A DNA stretch of 64,000 nucleotides from Ipomoea triloba. Taxonomy: Eukaryota > Streptophyta > Magnoliopsida > Solanales > Convolvulaceae. Position 1 is the stretch's first letter. Each line of letters begins with the position of its first letter. Position numbers and translations under genes: made by a program. The notes below the pieces were generated by a model that had not been told where the DNA came from, searched no databases, and worked only from the letters and a program-made list of their open reading frames with translations. The stretch is from assembly GCF_003576645.1 (NCBI RefSeq), contig NC_044920.1, positions 23,870,363 to 23,934,362 on the forward strand, written 5' to 3'. Positions 46,101 to 59,400 of the stretch are shown one piece after another.

Positions 46101-47472
46101 AAAACAGCTAATTCAAAAATCAATTTGCAAATAAAAATAAAATTATTAATTACCCCCGAATCATCAGTTCTTCCAAGAAGCTTTGGGCCCAATCTCCTGC
46201 CTAAACAATCTGAAAGTCAATGAGGAAATGAAACCATAGTTTGTCATTAACAATTTCATTCGCATGCTGAAATAAACAAGAAATGCGCACACTTATAAGT
46301 AATACTTGGGAAACCAAAAAAAAAAAACACAAAACAAAACAAAACAAAAAGGAAAGCAAAATAGTAAGGCAAAGAACAAACATCATAACCAAAAAGTTCA
46401 AACACTGGCAACAAGAAAAATTGTCACATCCATAATCCATAAAGGAAGTTTCCTCCTTCATCTTGAAGCATAAGAAAAGCAGAACAAATGTACTTCAGAG
46501 AAAATGTCAAGTAAGAACTAAGAACAAGAACAGTTTTACATAAAAACAAAGATAAATATAAAAGAGAGTTACTAAGTGATGTGGCATAATGCTTGACAAA
46601 TATAAAAACCATAGACTTAACATACTTGGGTAAAAATGCAATTATTAGAACAACATTACGCGCGGAGCAACTCACAACGAAATTTCTAATTTGATAGGCA
46701 GCATATCCATGTGTTCTAGAAATCTAGAATCATGCAATAGTCCTTAGCTATCTCATAAATCTCTAGTATTGTTCTTAAGAGTCATAAAGTTGCTAACTTA
46801 AATGCTCAGAACACGGTATGCAAACTGCACATGCATTGAAATTTTTCTAACTCCATAATTGTCATGTAATGTATTTGATTCATAATTATAATGCACCAAA
46901 ATAATTGCATACAAATCATTCCCACTTCTCAACCCCCTTTATTGAACCAAAATCATACGTACACCAATATTATGCATACAAAATATAATCAAAACATTCC
47001 CCAATCATCACAGAAACAGTATGATGCAATATAATGTTCCTTAACCAGCCCTACCTTTTCCCCTCAAGCAAAACTATGAAAATAAAATGGTTACAGGTTA
47101 GAAAGATCTGGTCCAATCTAACCAGTAATAAGCTAAAACGTCAGGAGTACCATCTAAAGCAAAGATCAACGGCATGATCAAACAAATACTCAATTAGAGA
47201 AAGAAGATCTGGAAGCGCTCTATAATAAGGGAAAATGGAGGAGAAACTAAAGTACCAAATGAGGAACACTTGTTGACACCTTCAAGGGTAACAACAGCGG
47301 TGAGAATGAAAACAAAAGGCAACAAGAAAGCCAATATAAGTATGGTATGAAAGAGTGTTCGGTAGGAGATGTGGCGAGCTGCGAGCTTGATCTTCATCAA
47401 ATCACCAAAACCTCCATCGCTGCTGCTCGATATCGTTATACTTCTCATGCTAGGTGAGAAGTGCAGCTGCAT
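43159..47472 (-). CDS. GAUT13/GAUT14-type galacturonosyltransferase
   Basis: Six exons: 47472-47256, 46209-46154, 46062-45907, 45493-44903, 44387-44085 and 43440-43159. They join to 534 residues, the family length. I start at MQLHFSPSMRSITISS; an upstream in-frame codon at 47535 would add 21 residues not usual in the family. One membrane span (about residues 40-62) gives a type II Golgi protein. The GT8 catalytic domain has VVFLDDDVV (DDD at 352-354, Mn2+/UDP-sugar binding), DDCAWAYGMNIFDL and HYNGQSKPW (496-504). The ending NYSNDFIRNCHILE and the whole exon order match GAUT13/GAUT14 of Arabidopsis as I recall them. They transfer galacturonic acid from UDP-GalA during pectin synthesis and act in pollen tubes. 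I cannot separate 13 from 14, so no symbol is given. Confidence 0.95.
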
Positions 47473-48465
47473 CTTCCTCCCTCCACAACCGCCACGTTCG
47501 CTACCACCTCTATTCGTAGCCGAATCCAATTCCAATCCTCCCCGCCCACAACCCTAGATGAAAGGGCAGCACCACCACCGTCGGCGCCGTCTCCACCGCC
47601 GCTATTATTCTTATTATTCTTCCTCTGCGCAACAACACAGAATGCTCCACTACTCAACATCAGATCCGCCACCGCGGCAATTCAACAATTCCCCGGCCTC
47701 TTCCGGGACCAACACATTGGATTTCCCAATTCAACGCCGCTTCCTTTTCCTCCACTAATAAATATATAAAATGCCTATCTCTATATATGATGAAAACGAG
47801 GAATTCCGCCTTATTTATTGCACTTTCTCAATCTATACGCACACGGAGCCTATTGATTGTGCAATGTCTCTGAATTCATGAAATCTGTCCGTCTCCACAA
47901 ATCAATCAATCAATCAAAACAATTTCAATCTGGCAATAACTGTATTAATAATACAATTTCTACATAACATATTTTTTCTTTGCGATTTCAGCTTCTTTTA
48001 TGGCGGACGTATTCTCTCTCCCTGGATCGGGAGAATGAATGTAGAGAGAGAAAGTAGAAGAAATGGGGGCAGATAGACAGAGAAAGTTGACGGCAATTGC
48101 TAATTTTGCGTATTTAGTTCTTTCAAATTTTTAATTTGCTCATCAGTCCATCAATTTATTACTATTCTAATACTAACTCTTTACCCATTAGTTTTGCTAC
48201 ATTTCAATATTTTTGGGCAAATTTCGTTTGGTACAAAATTTTATTTATTTAAAATTCATAAACTTTATATTAACAAATTATTAGTAATAACAATTAATAT
48301 TCAAATGTCATAAAAAAATAATCTTTGTTTGTATCTTTAATCTAATAATAATATTGCCTTTATATGTGATATAATAATGTATTGTACATAGAGGAAAATT
48401 GTGTTACAGAATTACAGGTTGTCTTGCTAATCTTGTTATTCAACAAAGAGATAATTGGAGGAAGC

Positions 48466-48590
48466 CAATGATCTTGTGGTCTAGTAGCGCGAAATAACTC
48501 ACCCAAATAGGAGATAAAGGGTCCGAGCCTCAGTGAATTGAACCTTTAGTAGGTTAAAAAAGTAATTATGAATAAATAATTTCGTAGCAT
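48466..48590 (+). mobile_element. SINE-like copy
   Basis: GTGGTCTAGTAGC (box-A-like), GGGTCCGAGCCTC (box-B-like) and TAGTAGGTTAAAAAAGTAATT followed by ATGAATAAAT match the family at 9290-9420 and 31383-31642. No target duplication was found. Confidence 0.6.
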
Positions 48591-49333
48591 TCCTAATGGT
48601 ATACTCCATGTTCAAGTTTTGATCCAATATATGTGTGTGCACGCGCATGTGAAGTATGAATTGCCAAATAAATTAAAATCATTTAACATTAATATTAGAT
48701 TTTCCTAATAGAGTGTGAACGCTTTAATGTGTATATTGATTTATAAATGGTAATCACTATTAACGATGAGTGAAAGTAGGAATATTGTAAAATTATAAAT
48801 GTTGATTACAATCTTATGTCACACTGATATGAATCTCATAAATAAATCAATTTTATAGTAGAAGATCTTATTTACTTTCAGTTTGATTCCTAGTAGTGTT
48901 TTAATTTTTTAAATTAATTAGTGAGTTATTAGTAGGTTAAGTTTTATTAAAGTATATATATAATCATTTTTAATTCATATAATTTATTTATGATTATATC
49001 AAACATATGCCAACTTATTTTTATCCATTAAATTTTGTTTAAAATTTATATTAAAAATTGAGTAATTGTTTAGACGAATTATGTTATAGAACAAATAGAA
49101 TATAATGTTTGAACAAAAAGGTTCAATATAAAAATAAGTCAAAATTGGCAAATTTGACGATAATATTAAGAATAAAAAGAATTTTATTGATATATCATAA
49201 AATGAATATTACAAAAATAAAATAATAAGTTTATCATTACAACAACAAAAAAAACAAAAAAAAAAAAGTGATCAATTTGGATAACTTAAAATGTAAGTGT
49301 CCAAAATCCAAATCAACATTTGAATAAAACTAA

Positions 49334-49628
49334 GGGTGTGTTTGGTGGGGGTTAAGGCATAAGGTATAGGTATCAAAGTGATTGTTATTGTTTGGTTAGG
49401 TTTTTAGAATACTATTATGTGTTTGGAATACCCCATTAATTGAAAAACACATAACTAATGAAATAAGAGTTTCATTACCCTTCCTTATTTTCTTCCCAAC
49501 TATTAATAATCATTATCATTCCACCTTACTACTAAACATGCAAAATACTTTCACCAAAACTCATTACCCTTACCAAGTATTTGATATTCATACCAATTCT
49601 GATTCCCATGTGCGAACCAAACACACCC
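49334..49628. mobile_element. Tourist-like MITE, 295 bp
   Basis: GGGTGTGTTTGGT at the left end is mirrored by ACCAAACACACCC at the right end, with TAA immediately outside both ends (49331-49333 and 49629-49631). The interior has no coding sequence. This is the cleanest of the three Tourist-like copies. Confidence 0.85.
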
Positions 49629-50493
49629 TAAGGGTAAATATAACACATTACAAATTTAAATCTAATTTTAAAAATTTTACAAAAATCAATCAAAATTTGT
49701 ACTATTAATTTGATTGAATATTGTTATATGGTGGGATTTTTTTGTCAATTGTGGTATTAGAAAGTCATAGGTCGTTTACCGTGAACAAAGAAAGTGAGAG
49801 TGGAAGTTTTATGAACTTTCTCCTATATACCCACAATTTTACAAAAATAAAATAAAATAAAATAAAAAATAAAAAATAGTAATATTCATCATATTTTTAA
49901 AATGTTGATTTGTAAAAAATTTGTATCTATTTCTTAAAAATAATTTACTTTAATTATAAACTAAGTTAATTTACATAATCTTCATTGTGATTCCATATTA
50001 TAATTTGAGACGTCATTGAAATAATAATAACTATTATACATTGAATATATTACATATTATTCAACGATTTGACGTGTTTCACATTATGATATCACTCCAA
50101 ATTTCCAAAGTTATGGTGAGAGAAAACGATGAAGTATCACTATGATTTCATTGTAGATTTCGACATGTAATCAAACTATTAATGGTTAATAGTACATATA
50201 ATAGAATGTCTAACGCTTGACTTATTGAGGTGTTTCACACCATAAAAGTACAAATTATTACAAAGTTTTAAAATCGCATAAAAAAAAAAAAAAGAAGAAG
50301 TCTTGTGGTAATCATTATTTTATTATAATGCTTAATAGTAACCATTTTTTAAATGAGCTCTTAAAATGTCGTTGTAAAAGAACAAACGATGCTTGACTAT
50401 TTTACATATCATCTCATGATAGGCATGCACATTCTTATCCAAGATTTAGTCAAGTTATTAATTGCCAATTACTTATTGATGTGAAAGCATTAA

Positions 50494-50947
50494 GGGTCAC
50501 ACTTGTGTGAGACCGTCTCACGGATCCTTATTCGTGAGACGGGTCAGGTCGGGTCAAAGCACCATGCAAATGTCATACTTATATGTGCAAATCTCACACT
50601 TATATGCTCAAATATAACACTAATCAAAAATACAATTTTTATTACTTATAAGAGAAAAAGTAATACATTTTTCATAATAAGTAATGTTGACAAGTGCCTC
50701 TCACTTATAAGGGCAAATATAATACTTTTGTGGAAAAATGTAATACTTTTAAATCGAAATATAAAAGTATTATATTTTTCCTTAAAAGTATTACATTTAC
50801 CCTAATAAGTAACAAAATTTTTAATCCTGATTAGTATTACATTTGAGCATATAAGTATGACATTTGTGTATATAAGTGCTACATTTGTATCTTGACCGAC
50901 CCGACCCGACATGTCTCATGGTGAGACGGTCTCACACAAGTTTTGCC
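50494..50947. mobile_element. Mutator-type MITE with 9-bp target duplication
   Basis: The terminal inverted repeats share ACTTGTGTGAGACCGTCTCA (from 50501 on the left, inverted on the right). AAGCATTAA lies directly outside both ends (50485-50493 and 50948-50956). A nine-base duplication is typical of Mutator elements. The 454-bp body is a fold-back with sub-terminal GGGTCAGGTCGGGTCAA (left) and its inverse, and TGATTAGTATTACATTTGAG shared with the 10.3-kb relative. No transposase. Confidence 0.88.
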
Positions 50948-53721
50948 AAGCATTAATATGATTGATGAAAAAAATAATAATTCATATGGAGTGTTTTATT
51001 TAATTTACTCGTGATTTTATAAATATGTGTAGCACATTACGGAGTACATTATATATTATATATATTTATATTTCATAAAAAGTTTGACAAAGAGATTAAG
51101 TAAAAAATAACATTATAATAATGAATCAAAAGTTTGAATCTTAAATTTAAAGGTCCATAGCCACTCATGTACTAAAACTAATTGATAAGTAAACTGCATG
51201 CCCAATTCATTTATCCTTTTTTTTTCTTTTCTTTTTTAAATATATATCTTTTTTTTTTTTGGCATCTCATTATAATTGTGTATCTTAAATTTAAAGGTTT
51301 ATAACCATTCATTTCTTAAAAAAACGAATGGATAAGTAAATCTCATGTCAAATTCATATATCTTTGTTAAAATATAATTGAATCCGTGTAATATACAGCT
51401 GCTATTAAAGTAAAATTTATAAATTTATTATGAATTAATTAATCAGTTGAACTGTGTCTTGAAACAATGTTATAAGTTTATAGCTATACAGGAATTAGCT
51501 CAATAGTTTTTCCACCATAACTTCCGACCACTCCTTTTTATTTTTTAAAGACAAAATGATGTGGACATTTTAGCATGCATGTCAAATGCAGAAATCAAAC
51601 CAAGGTACTCTTGTACCATCTCAAAAAGAAAACCAAACAAAGGAACAAGGTATCAACCTTTGAAGGAATAGTCGGGTATGGGCATCGTCAAGGGCTGTCG
51701 GCACTTGGAATCACGTCAATTATGAAAGTGCCCAGTGCACAGTCACTGGCAGTGACACCCGCAATGACCGCACATTGTGTTCTAAAACAGAACACAACGG
51801 ATTAATCAATTCAAACTTCTTTGGTAATAATATAGTGCATATTTGAATCTCATCAAATGAAGAAATCGAATTATCTTGTAACCACATTTAATATGATTTA
51901 TCTCATTCACCAAGGTTTTAGAATCGAATAGTAAAAATTATCAGAATTAGAGTGCAATCTTTTATTGGAGTGAAGTAATGATAACCAGAGCACAGTTTAA
52001 CTAGATGACCAATTTATCACAGAATTATTATAATTCATTTCCCTTTAGTTCTCTCATTCCAACCAAATTACAGTATAATCCTTTGATGATGGGGTATTGA
52101 GATTGTGTCGCATCCGGCCTTTAGAGTACACTGGTACAGTACTTACAAGGACTCCAAAAGGGAATTGAACCAATGCGTACGGCAAAGCCTTTATGCTCAC
52201 TGCTCACCACAATCCAGAGGGCCAGGGACTCTCCATACCAAAAATCTTTCACCTAATCTCTGCTGCAAAATTTATGAACTTTTCTTAGCTCAAAATTAAA
52301 CACCTTCTAATTCCAAGCTAGCATCAAATGGCAGTAGTTATATATGTATCAATTCCTTCTTCAGTTCTTCCCCATGTAATCATCCAAGAATTGAAGCAGC
52401 TCAAGCAAGGTAAAAAACCAGGTGAAATCTTGGAGGGGAAACATCAGAAAAACATCATACACTGTAGGAACAAAGACCAAATGGATATGGACAAGGATAA
52501 ATACCCAAAAACACCACGTTTTCGACTCGAACACCATTCATGTGGGAACCAGCAATGTGTAGGACCTTGAGTGAGTCCCTCAGTGTAAATCAATGCTTGA
52601 ATAATAATAATAATGCAAGCAGGGCACATGGCTTTTGTCAGCAGTTGAGGACAAGAGACCATTCATCTTCAGTAGTAGTGCTTAGCTTTGAAAAAAAAAA
52701 AAAAAAGTGGAGAATGACAATGACACTGGTTCAGTGTTCTTTTAGCCTGTAAAACCACCCCACCCCAAGTCGTTTTACCCCAAAAGATCAATAACATGTC
52801 AACAAAGAGATATCTCCTCATAACATCTATCACTCTCACCTATTCCTCATATCAGCATGCAAATATATATGGTCCCAAAATGTAAACCACCATTACATAA
52901 ATTGGTCCATTTTAGGCTTCAAATCTGTCTCCACACCTATTGCCACCTGATGAATTCTCAACCCATAATGGTTCTTGACTTCTTGCCAAGGTGAAACAGC
53001 TTAGTATAGTTCCTAAAACAGTGAGAAGAATCCGAGACCTTAAAGCACCCGGTTTTTGACCCAAAAAAAAAAAAAAAAACAATGAAGTGATACATAACAA
53101 AACCATTTTTTAGTAGTCTGATTGCATATATGGTTCACAATGATATGTTAATAGTTGATTATGCAATTAAATTTACAATTCCATAATATCACATCATAAG
53201 CCTTTAACTCCTCTGGTGAGTGGGTGACAGAGAGTCAGAGACTCTGTGTCCTGCTCCAAAGAAAGTAAAGGGGGCTCCAATGAGTTAGTTCAGCTCCCTT
53301 TACTTTTTCACCTACTTTCTTACCATTCCAGTGAGAAAAAACCAATCCAAAACAAAACAAAAGCTAGTGGAAATTTTGGAAATTGCAATGAGGAAGCTAA
53401 GAGCCTGGTTCATGATAAATTTGTGCTCACACCATTACAGAAGAAATGGATCCAAGGGCTAGAACACCAGTTCCAAACTGGGAAAAAAAGAATTGAAACA
53501 AGGGTACACACTACAGACCCTCCATCATTCTCTTCCTTTGTCATCTATATCAATCATGAAAAACACTCAAATAGCAATTCTTGGGTACAAACTCAACATT
53601 CTGGTTCTTCTAATTGATGATGACTTCCACCCTCTTTGTTTGAATGGGGTTGCACTTGAGTAAAACTCAATTTGTGACCCTAGTCAACTAGCTAGTTCAA
53701 ACCAAAAAAGCCAAAACACCT

Positions 53722-53724
<3 letters not shown>

Positions 53725-53752
<28 letters not shown>
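53725..53752. repeat. Poly-T tract
   Basis: About 28 consecutive T in the spacer upstream of the phosphorylase gene. Confidence 0.85.
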
Positions 53753-55023
53753 GGTTTAACACACCATTTTTTATTAAGAGTTAAATTTGTAACATTGTGA
53801 TTATTAAATCAACAACTGACCAACTTGATTGAGATTACCCTTAATTTATACATAATTTTGACTTAGGCTCAACCACGACAAATTACACCATTGACCAAGA
53901 TCTACCTTGCAATGTGGACCTCGTCCAAAATAATATTCAGATTATGTGTCTACAGTTGACATATATCGTGTTATTAATAATTTATGTGCCTATAAATAAA
54001 TTAAAGATACATAACATGTAACTACAGCCACATAATATTTTAATTGCATATAATATTTTAATAACATATTATGTGCATATAGTTAACATGTTATGAACCT
54101 TTCATAGGCACATAAATAGTTAAGTGCATAATATGTCACATAATTCCTAAACTAAATGGACCTGGTCCATAGTATAACAATTACTCAACCGCACTTGTAT
54201 TGTCATTTTGGGTTTTTGTTATTGGATATGGACTCCAAAACATGAACCCTAGGATGCCCATAAGAATTTTCCTAAGCTATCAGATGCAGCCCAAATTACA
54301 GCCAGTTGGGTTGAACACTTTAACTAGGCTGAGCAAAGTACAATAACTCCATTACTATATACTACGTATTACTTAATCAATCATCATACTTCATTACACT
54401 TATAAGGTCATCATTACATCAAACAAAAACATTCTATAATCAGTGCCCATAAAATAACATTAAAACCCCATTACAATAATATCATGCAAATTAATTAACG
54501 GTCAACACTGATCGCAGGTACAAATGGGTAACAATCAATCACTGTCACATGCAGTATCAGAAGTGAAGCAACGGTGGAGTATGATTCTACCTGGCCAAAT
54601 TATATACTCCATAAAAACAAAGAAAAAGTGAACGGTCGCAATGCCACACGACGAAACCTTGCCTGGTATGGCTGCTTCTCCTTGTGCCCATGCCAATCTT
54701 AGTAAGATGTACAAACCCTACGCGCGAATATCCTGCAAGCCTAATATTCTATGCATTATTAAAATCATATGATTATTTTTTTTAAACCATTAAAATTATA
54801 TGATTGAATGTATCTTATATGATATTTTTAAATATACACTTAATTATGTTGCATGATTTTATCACAATAATTTAAAATTAAAAACTCATAAAAAAATTCA
54901 CGTTACGGTAATTTAATGATTAATTCAAGGCATATGAAATTCATGAAATTTAAAGATGAGTTGATGAATGGCTGAGATATGCAACCGCACATTTCACCTG
55001 CGGCTTCTTTTTCACTTGAACTC

Positions 55024-55064
<41 letters not shown>

Positions 55065-55066
55065 TA
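55024..55066. repeat. Compound AT/AC microsatellite
   Basis: A run of AT dinucleotides passes directly into AC dinucleotides, ending CACATACACT. Confidence 0.9.
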
Positions 55067-56242
55067 CACTAGTTAGTTTTACAAGCGCATTGCGCAAATG
55101 AGCTAATGCCCAATGTTTATATTTAAATAAATGTTTCAAAGTATATCTGTGTTTCAAATAAGCCCCTACATGTTTCATGTGGAAGTATTTAATAAAATTT
55201 AATATTTATTATATTTATAGAAAGTTTATTAGTAGTATCTCTTGTTTTATTTTCATAACTTGTTTACTTGATAGTAACAACAATAACACTGCATGTTGTC
55301 TGAATACTAATGCCGCAACATGTCTAGAATCATCAATAATTTCCACAACTATTTTACACATGTTAATTTTCAAGTTCATATTTTTTGATTTGAAAATTGC
55401 CCCCCTAAGTCATTCAGATAGTGTAATTAGGTCCCCTAAGTAGAAAAAGCTCCATTCAGATCTCTATTCCCTAAACCTATAAAATTATTCAATTAAGTCT
55501 AAATCCATCTGTATAGTAGGTTAATTCTTCTCAAGCTTGGCGTGTGTCATTTTATTTTTATTTTTAAATTTTATTTATTTATTTATTAAATTATAAAAGG
55601 AAAAAAAAGAGTACAACCACCCGCTGTCCTCACTAGTGGTTGTCTTTTTCACGGGCAGTTGTCAAAGAATGACAGCCATGGCCGTCTTTCAGATCTAGAA
55701 CGAGATGGGTGCGTTGATATACATTGATGATGACATGCGCAACTATACAAATATGAGTGTACTATCATATAGCTTGATTGCTCGATCACAACCACCCATC
55801 TAAAGAGTGTGATGTAACTCAATTATAAATTATTATTATTATGAGACAGACAACTTAAATTCAATGTAAATAACTATTTAGTCTCACATTATGAATCATT
55901 TTAACCATCATTTTAATGTTTGAACGTATCAGAGTCAGTAGTACACTAGTACCCACTACTTATATTAACTTTAATAACTTATTAGTATATTTGATTAGTG
56001 TCTAATCACATTTGATTAATCAATTTACTTGATGTAAGCATAAATCATTACTCCAATATAACTCTCACATTAAAAATATATTTTGAATTAAAAATAAAAT
56101 ATTTTATAAAATCGAGAAATAAATGTGCTAAATTAATTTTTTTTAAGTATTATTATAATCAAAGTACGAAAATAGAATAAACCGTTAAAGCTAAAGTACT
56201 CCTATTATCTAGAGCTTAGCAACCGGGCGCGTGAAGCAAGGT

Positions 56243-56248
56243 CACGTG
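56243..56248. promoter_or_regulatory. G-box upstream of starch phosphorylase
   Basis: A palindromic CACGTG within GGTCACGTGAGATCAC lies 172 bases before the phosphorylase ATG. G-boxes bind bZIP and bHLH factors in light, sugar and ABA responses. Its use here is inference from position. Confidence 0.4.
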
Positions 56249-56419
56249 AGATCACCGAGATTTGATATTTTTGAACGTGACATGTCAGCAACAAGACAAA
56301 TACACTTCCTAGCACCTCACTCCATTTATCACAATATCTCCCTCTTCTATGATCGCTATCTCAACACTCTCGCCATCTTAGCTAATATCGCACCGATAGA
56401 GAGAGACCGACAGAGAGCA

Positions 56420-59400
56420 ATGGCGTCTTCACCGTACTCCGTTTCTCGGAGCAATGTTGAGGCTTTCCGGCATTACGCCTCGAGCTCGAGGATGATCGAT
56501 CTCAATTCCAGAATCCGAGGCTCAAAATTGCGGTTCCTGACCGCAACCGCCGGCTTACAGAGAACGAAACGGACTCTCCTTGTCAAGTGCGTGTTGGATG
56601 AGACGAAACAAACGATTCAGCATGTGGTTACTGAAAAAAATGAAGGTTTTATAATCTCTCATCTGTTTCGTTCGATCTGTGTGTTATTGCTTCCCGATTT
56701 ATTAGAATTTTGGATCGTTTTCTCTACTTTCCGCTACGTTACAATTGTGATCTGCATAATTCGTGTTCTGAAATTCTACAGGCTCAACGGTTAATTTGGT
56801 CACTATTGATTATCTGCGATAGAGTATGAGAGAAGTATTTATGGCCAGTCTAGTTATTGAAAACTTTTTCCATTTTTCATTTACAGTTTTCTAAAATCTT
56901 TTTATAGTTCCATTTTATCTTTTGAAATTCTATTTCTTTCCAATTTTTAAAATATGAAATCAATTTCAAATATGAGTGGCAGGTGGCTATAGTGGCTATA
57001 GTACCGACGTGATTTCAGCAGAAACTGATCCAATACTCATAAATATTGTGTGTAATTTATCGTTGTTAATATTTGATTAGCTCAAAAAAAATTTGCCCTG
57101 GCATGACATTTTAGGTACCTTACTTGATGCTGCATCTATTGCTTCAAGCATCAAATACCATGCAGAATTCTCACCAGCATTCTCTCCAGAGAGGTTTGAG
57201 CTTCCAAAGGCTTACTTTGCAACAGCACAAAGTGTTCGTGATGCACTGATTGTCAATTGGAATGCAACATACGATTACTATGAGAAGTTGAATATGAAGC
57301 AGGCATACTATCTCTCTATGGAGTTTCTACAGGTATATAAAGAGTCTTCCTCATTCTTCTCACACTGATATAATGCTGTAAAGAAATATAGCCATTGAGT
57401 TTTATATACTTGCAGGGTAGAGCATTGTTAAATGCAATTGGTAATCTGGAGCTTACTGGCGAATATGCTGAAGCACTGAACAAGCTTGGCCACAATCTAG
57501 AAAATGTTGCTTCTAAGGTCAGATTTACTTGTAATTATTTGAATTGGGATTTGTTCCATTTTCATTCTGAAATTCTGTTTGACTATAAAAGAGTATGATC
57601 ATGCTATAAATGTCCATTCACAATTTAGTAGATTGACTGGTTCAGTGTTTAGTTCTTCAAGTTCAAATTCCTTTCTCTAATTCATTGACTACTTTATGAC
57701 AGGAGCCAGATGCTGCTCTTGGAAATGGAGGTTTGGGGCGGCTTGCCTCCTGTTTTCTTGACTCTTTGGCAACATTGAATTATCCAGCATGGGGGTATGG
57801 ACTCAGGTACAAGTATGGGTTATTTAAGCAACGCATTACAAAAGATGGACAGGAGGAGGTGGCTGAAGATTGGCTTGAAGTATGCTTTCTAAACCTTCAT
57901 TTTCACTTCAGACACACACATATTGCACTGCTTAGATATTCTGTCATTATGAGTAATGCATTTTTCAGCTTAATGATATATGTACATGCTTGAACTTGTG
58001 CATATGCATGGGTGCATGCTACTGTTATAATACTGCTATTTTCTTGTCCAGTTGTGTTTAGAGTTAATCTAAACAGTAATTTACTTGACATATTCTATAC
58101 ACTCTGCTTAACTCAAGTTCATGGTTACAGCTTGGCAATCCTTGGGAGATAATCAGAAATGATGTTTCATACCCTGTGAAGTTCTTTGGCAAAGTGATCA
58201 CAGGGTCAGATGGAAAGAAGCACTGGATTGGTGGGGAGGACATTCTGGCAGTTGCATATGATGTTCCAATTCCAGGATATAAGACTAGAACCACAATTAG
58301 CCTTCGGTTGTGGTCTACTAAGGTTCCATCCGAGGATTTTGATCTATATTCTTTCAATGCAGGAGAGCACACCAAAGCGTGTGAGGCCCAAGCAAATGCT
58401 GAAAAAGTAGGCTTCTTATACTTTACTTTTTTGTGAAGCCTTTATGTTCTGGATACATGTTTGGATTTTTGAACTCTTTAAGGAGTCAAAGTGTGCCCTG
58501 CTCATAAAATTATTGCAGAATTGTCAATACATGAGTCAATGATACAAAGGAAATAAAGGAATATAGAAGTTGCTTTATTTTGCACATAGACACCTGTGAA
58601 CACCTTTTAATTAATTTATTCCAGTTCTCAAACACTTTTCCACAAGATTGTGTCATTATGATGCATTAAGCAAAACATTCTCTGAAGCTGGAGTATTTTG
58701 TCTGATGTTTTTCTTCTGTTTCAGATATGTTACATACTCTACCCTGGGGATGAATCAATTGAAGGAAAAATTTTACGACTGAAGCAACAATACACCTTGT
58801 GCTCTGCTTCTCTACAAGATATAATTGCCCGATTTGAGAGGAGATCTGGTGAATATGTTAAATGGGAGGAGTTTCCTGAAAAAGTTGCTGTCCAGATGAA
58901 TGACACCCACCCAACTCTATGTATCCCTGAACTGATTAGAATATTGATAGATTTGAAGGGCTTGAGTTGGAAGGAAGCTTGGAATATCACTCAAAGGTTC
59001 TCCCATATGGCCATACGTGCTTTCTTTGCATTTCTTTATGTGCATCCAAGATGACTTATTCAGTATGGATTTTAATCAGGAAAGTGCATGCGAATATTTG
59101 ATAATTAAAAATAATAAATAATAACTGCCTGAGATTATCATGCAAGTGGTTTATTTGTATGTAAAGATTTTAGTTTCTCTTGAGAACACAGAGTAAATTA
59201 TTGATATGCGACTCTCTTTATCTGTTTTTTTTTTTTCTTTTTTTTTATTCCTTACCTTTCTTCTTCTTCCATGCCTGCCTTCTTTGTATTTATTTGGCTC
59301 TTTTCCTCAGCTACTTGTAGTTGATGGTATCCCATATGTTTGAAGTCTTTTTTTTTTCCAAATGTAGTTTCTAGGTCTGTGCACTGACCTTGTGTGTTTA

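Larger units (their letters stand above)
47473..56419. other. Large spacer without recognisable gene
   Basis: About 9 kb. It holds the GAUT promoter and leader (to about 48.1 kb), a SINE-like copy (48466-48590), a Tourist-like MITE (49334-49628), a Mutator-type MITE (50494-50947), a poly-T run (53725-53752) and a compound AT/AC microsatellite (55024-55066). A small inverted repeat (53261-53307) and the phosphorylase promoter with a G-box complete it. Between 51.5 and 54.7 kb base composition is more mixed and short frames occur (for example 53106-52912 minus and 53246-53617 plus), but none carries a family motif I recognise. Confidence 0.55.

Noticed and set aside
47473..47535. N-terminal extension of the GAUT protein to 47535
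   Set aside because: It would add a Gly/Arg-rich 21 residues not found in the family; MQLHFSPSMRS at 47472 is the usual start.
51575..51805. 76-codon plus-strand frame
   Set aside because: No recognisable domain; may be a transposon remnant but there is no terminal structure to prove it.
52612..52632. Partial resemblance to miR164 (AAGCAGGGCAC)
   Set aside because: Only an 11-base core matches, and no complementary arm for a precursor hairpin was found nearby.
52912..53106. 64-codon minus-strand frame with a hydrophobic segment (ILLTVLGTILSCFTLA)
   Set aside because: It looks like a signal peptide by chance; the frame contains a homopolymer-derived Phe run and no mature-peptide motif follows.
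53246..53617. 123-codon plus-strand frame
   Set aside because: Low-complexity composition, first codon context weak, and no domain recognised.
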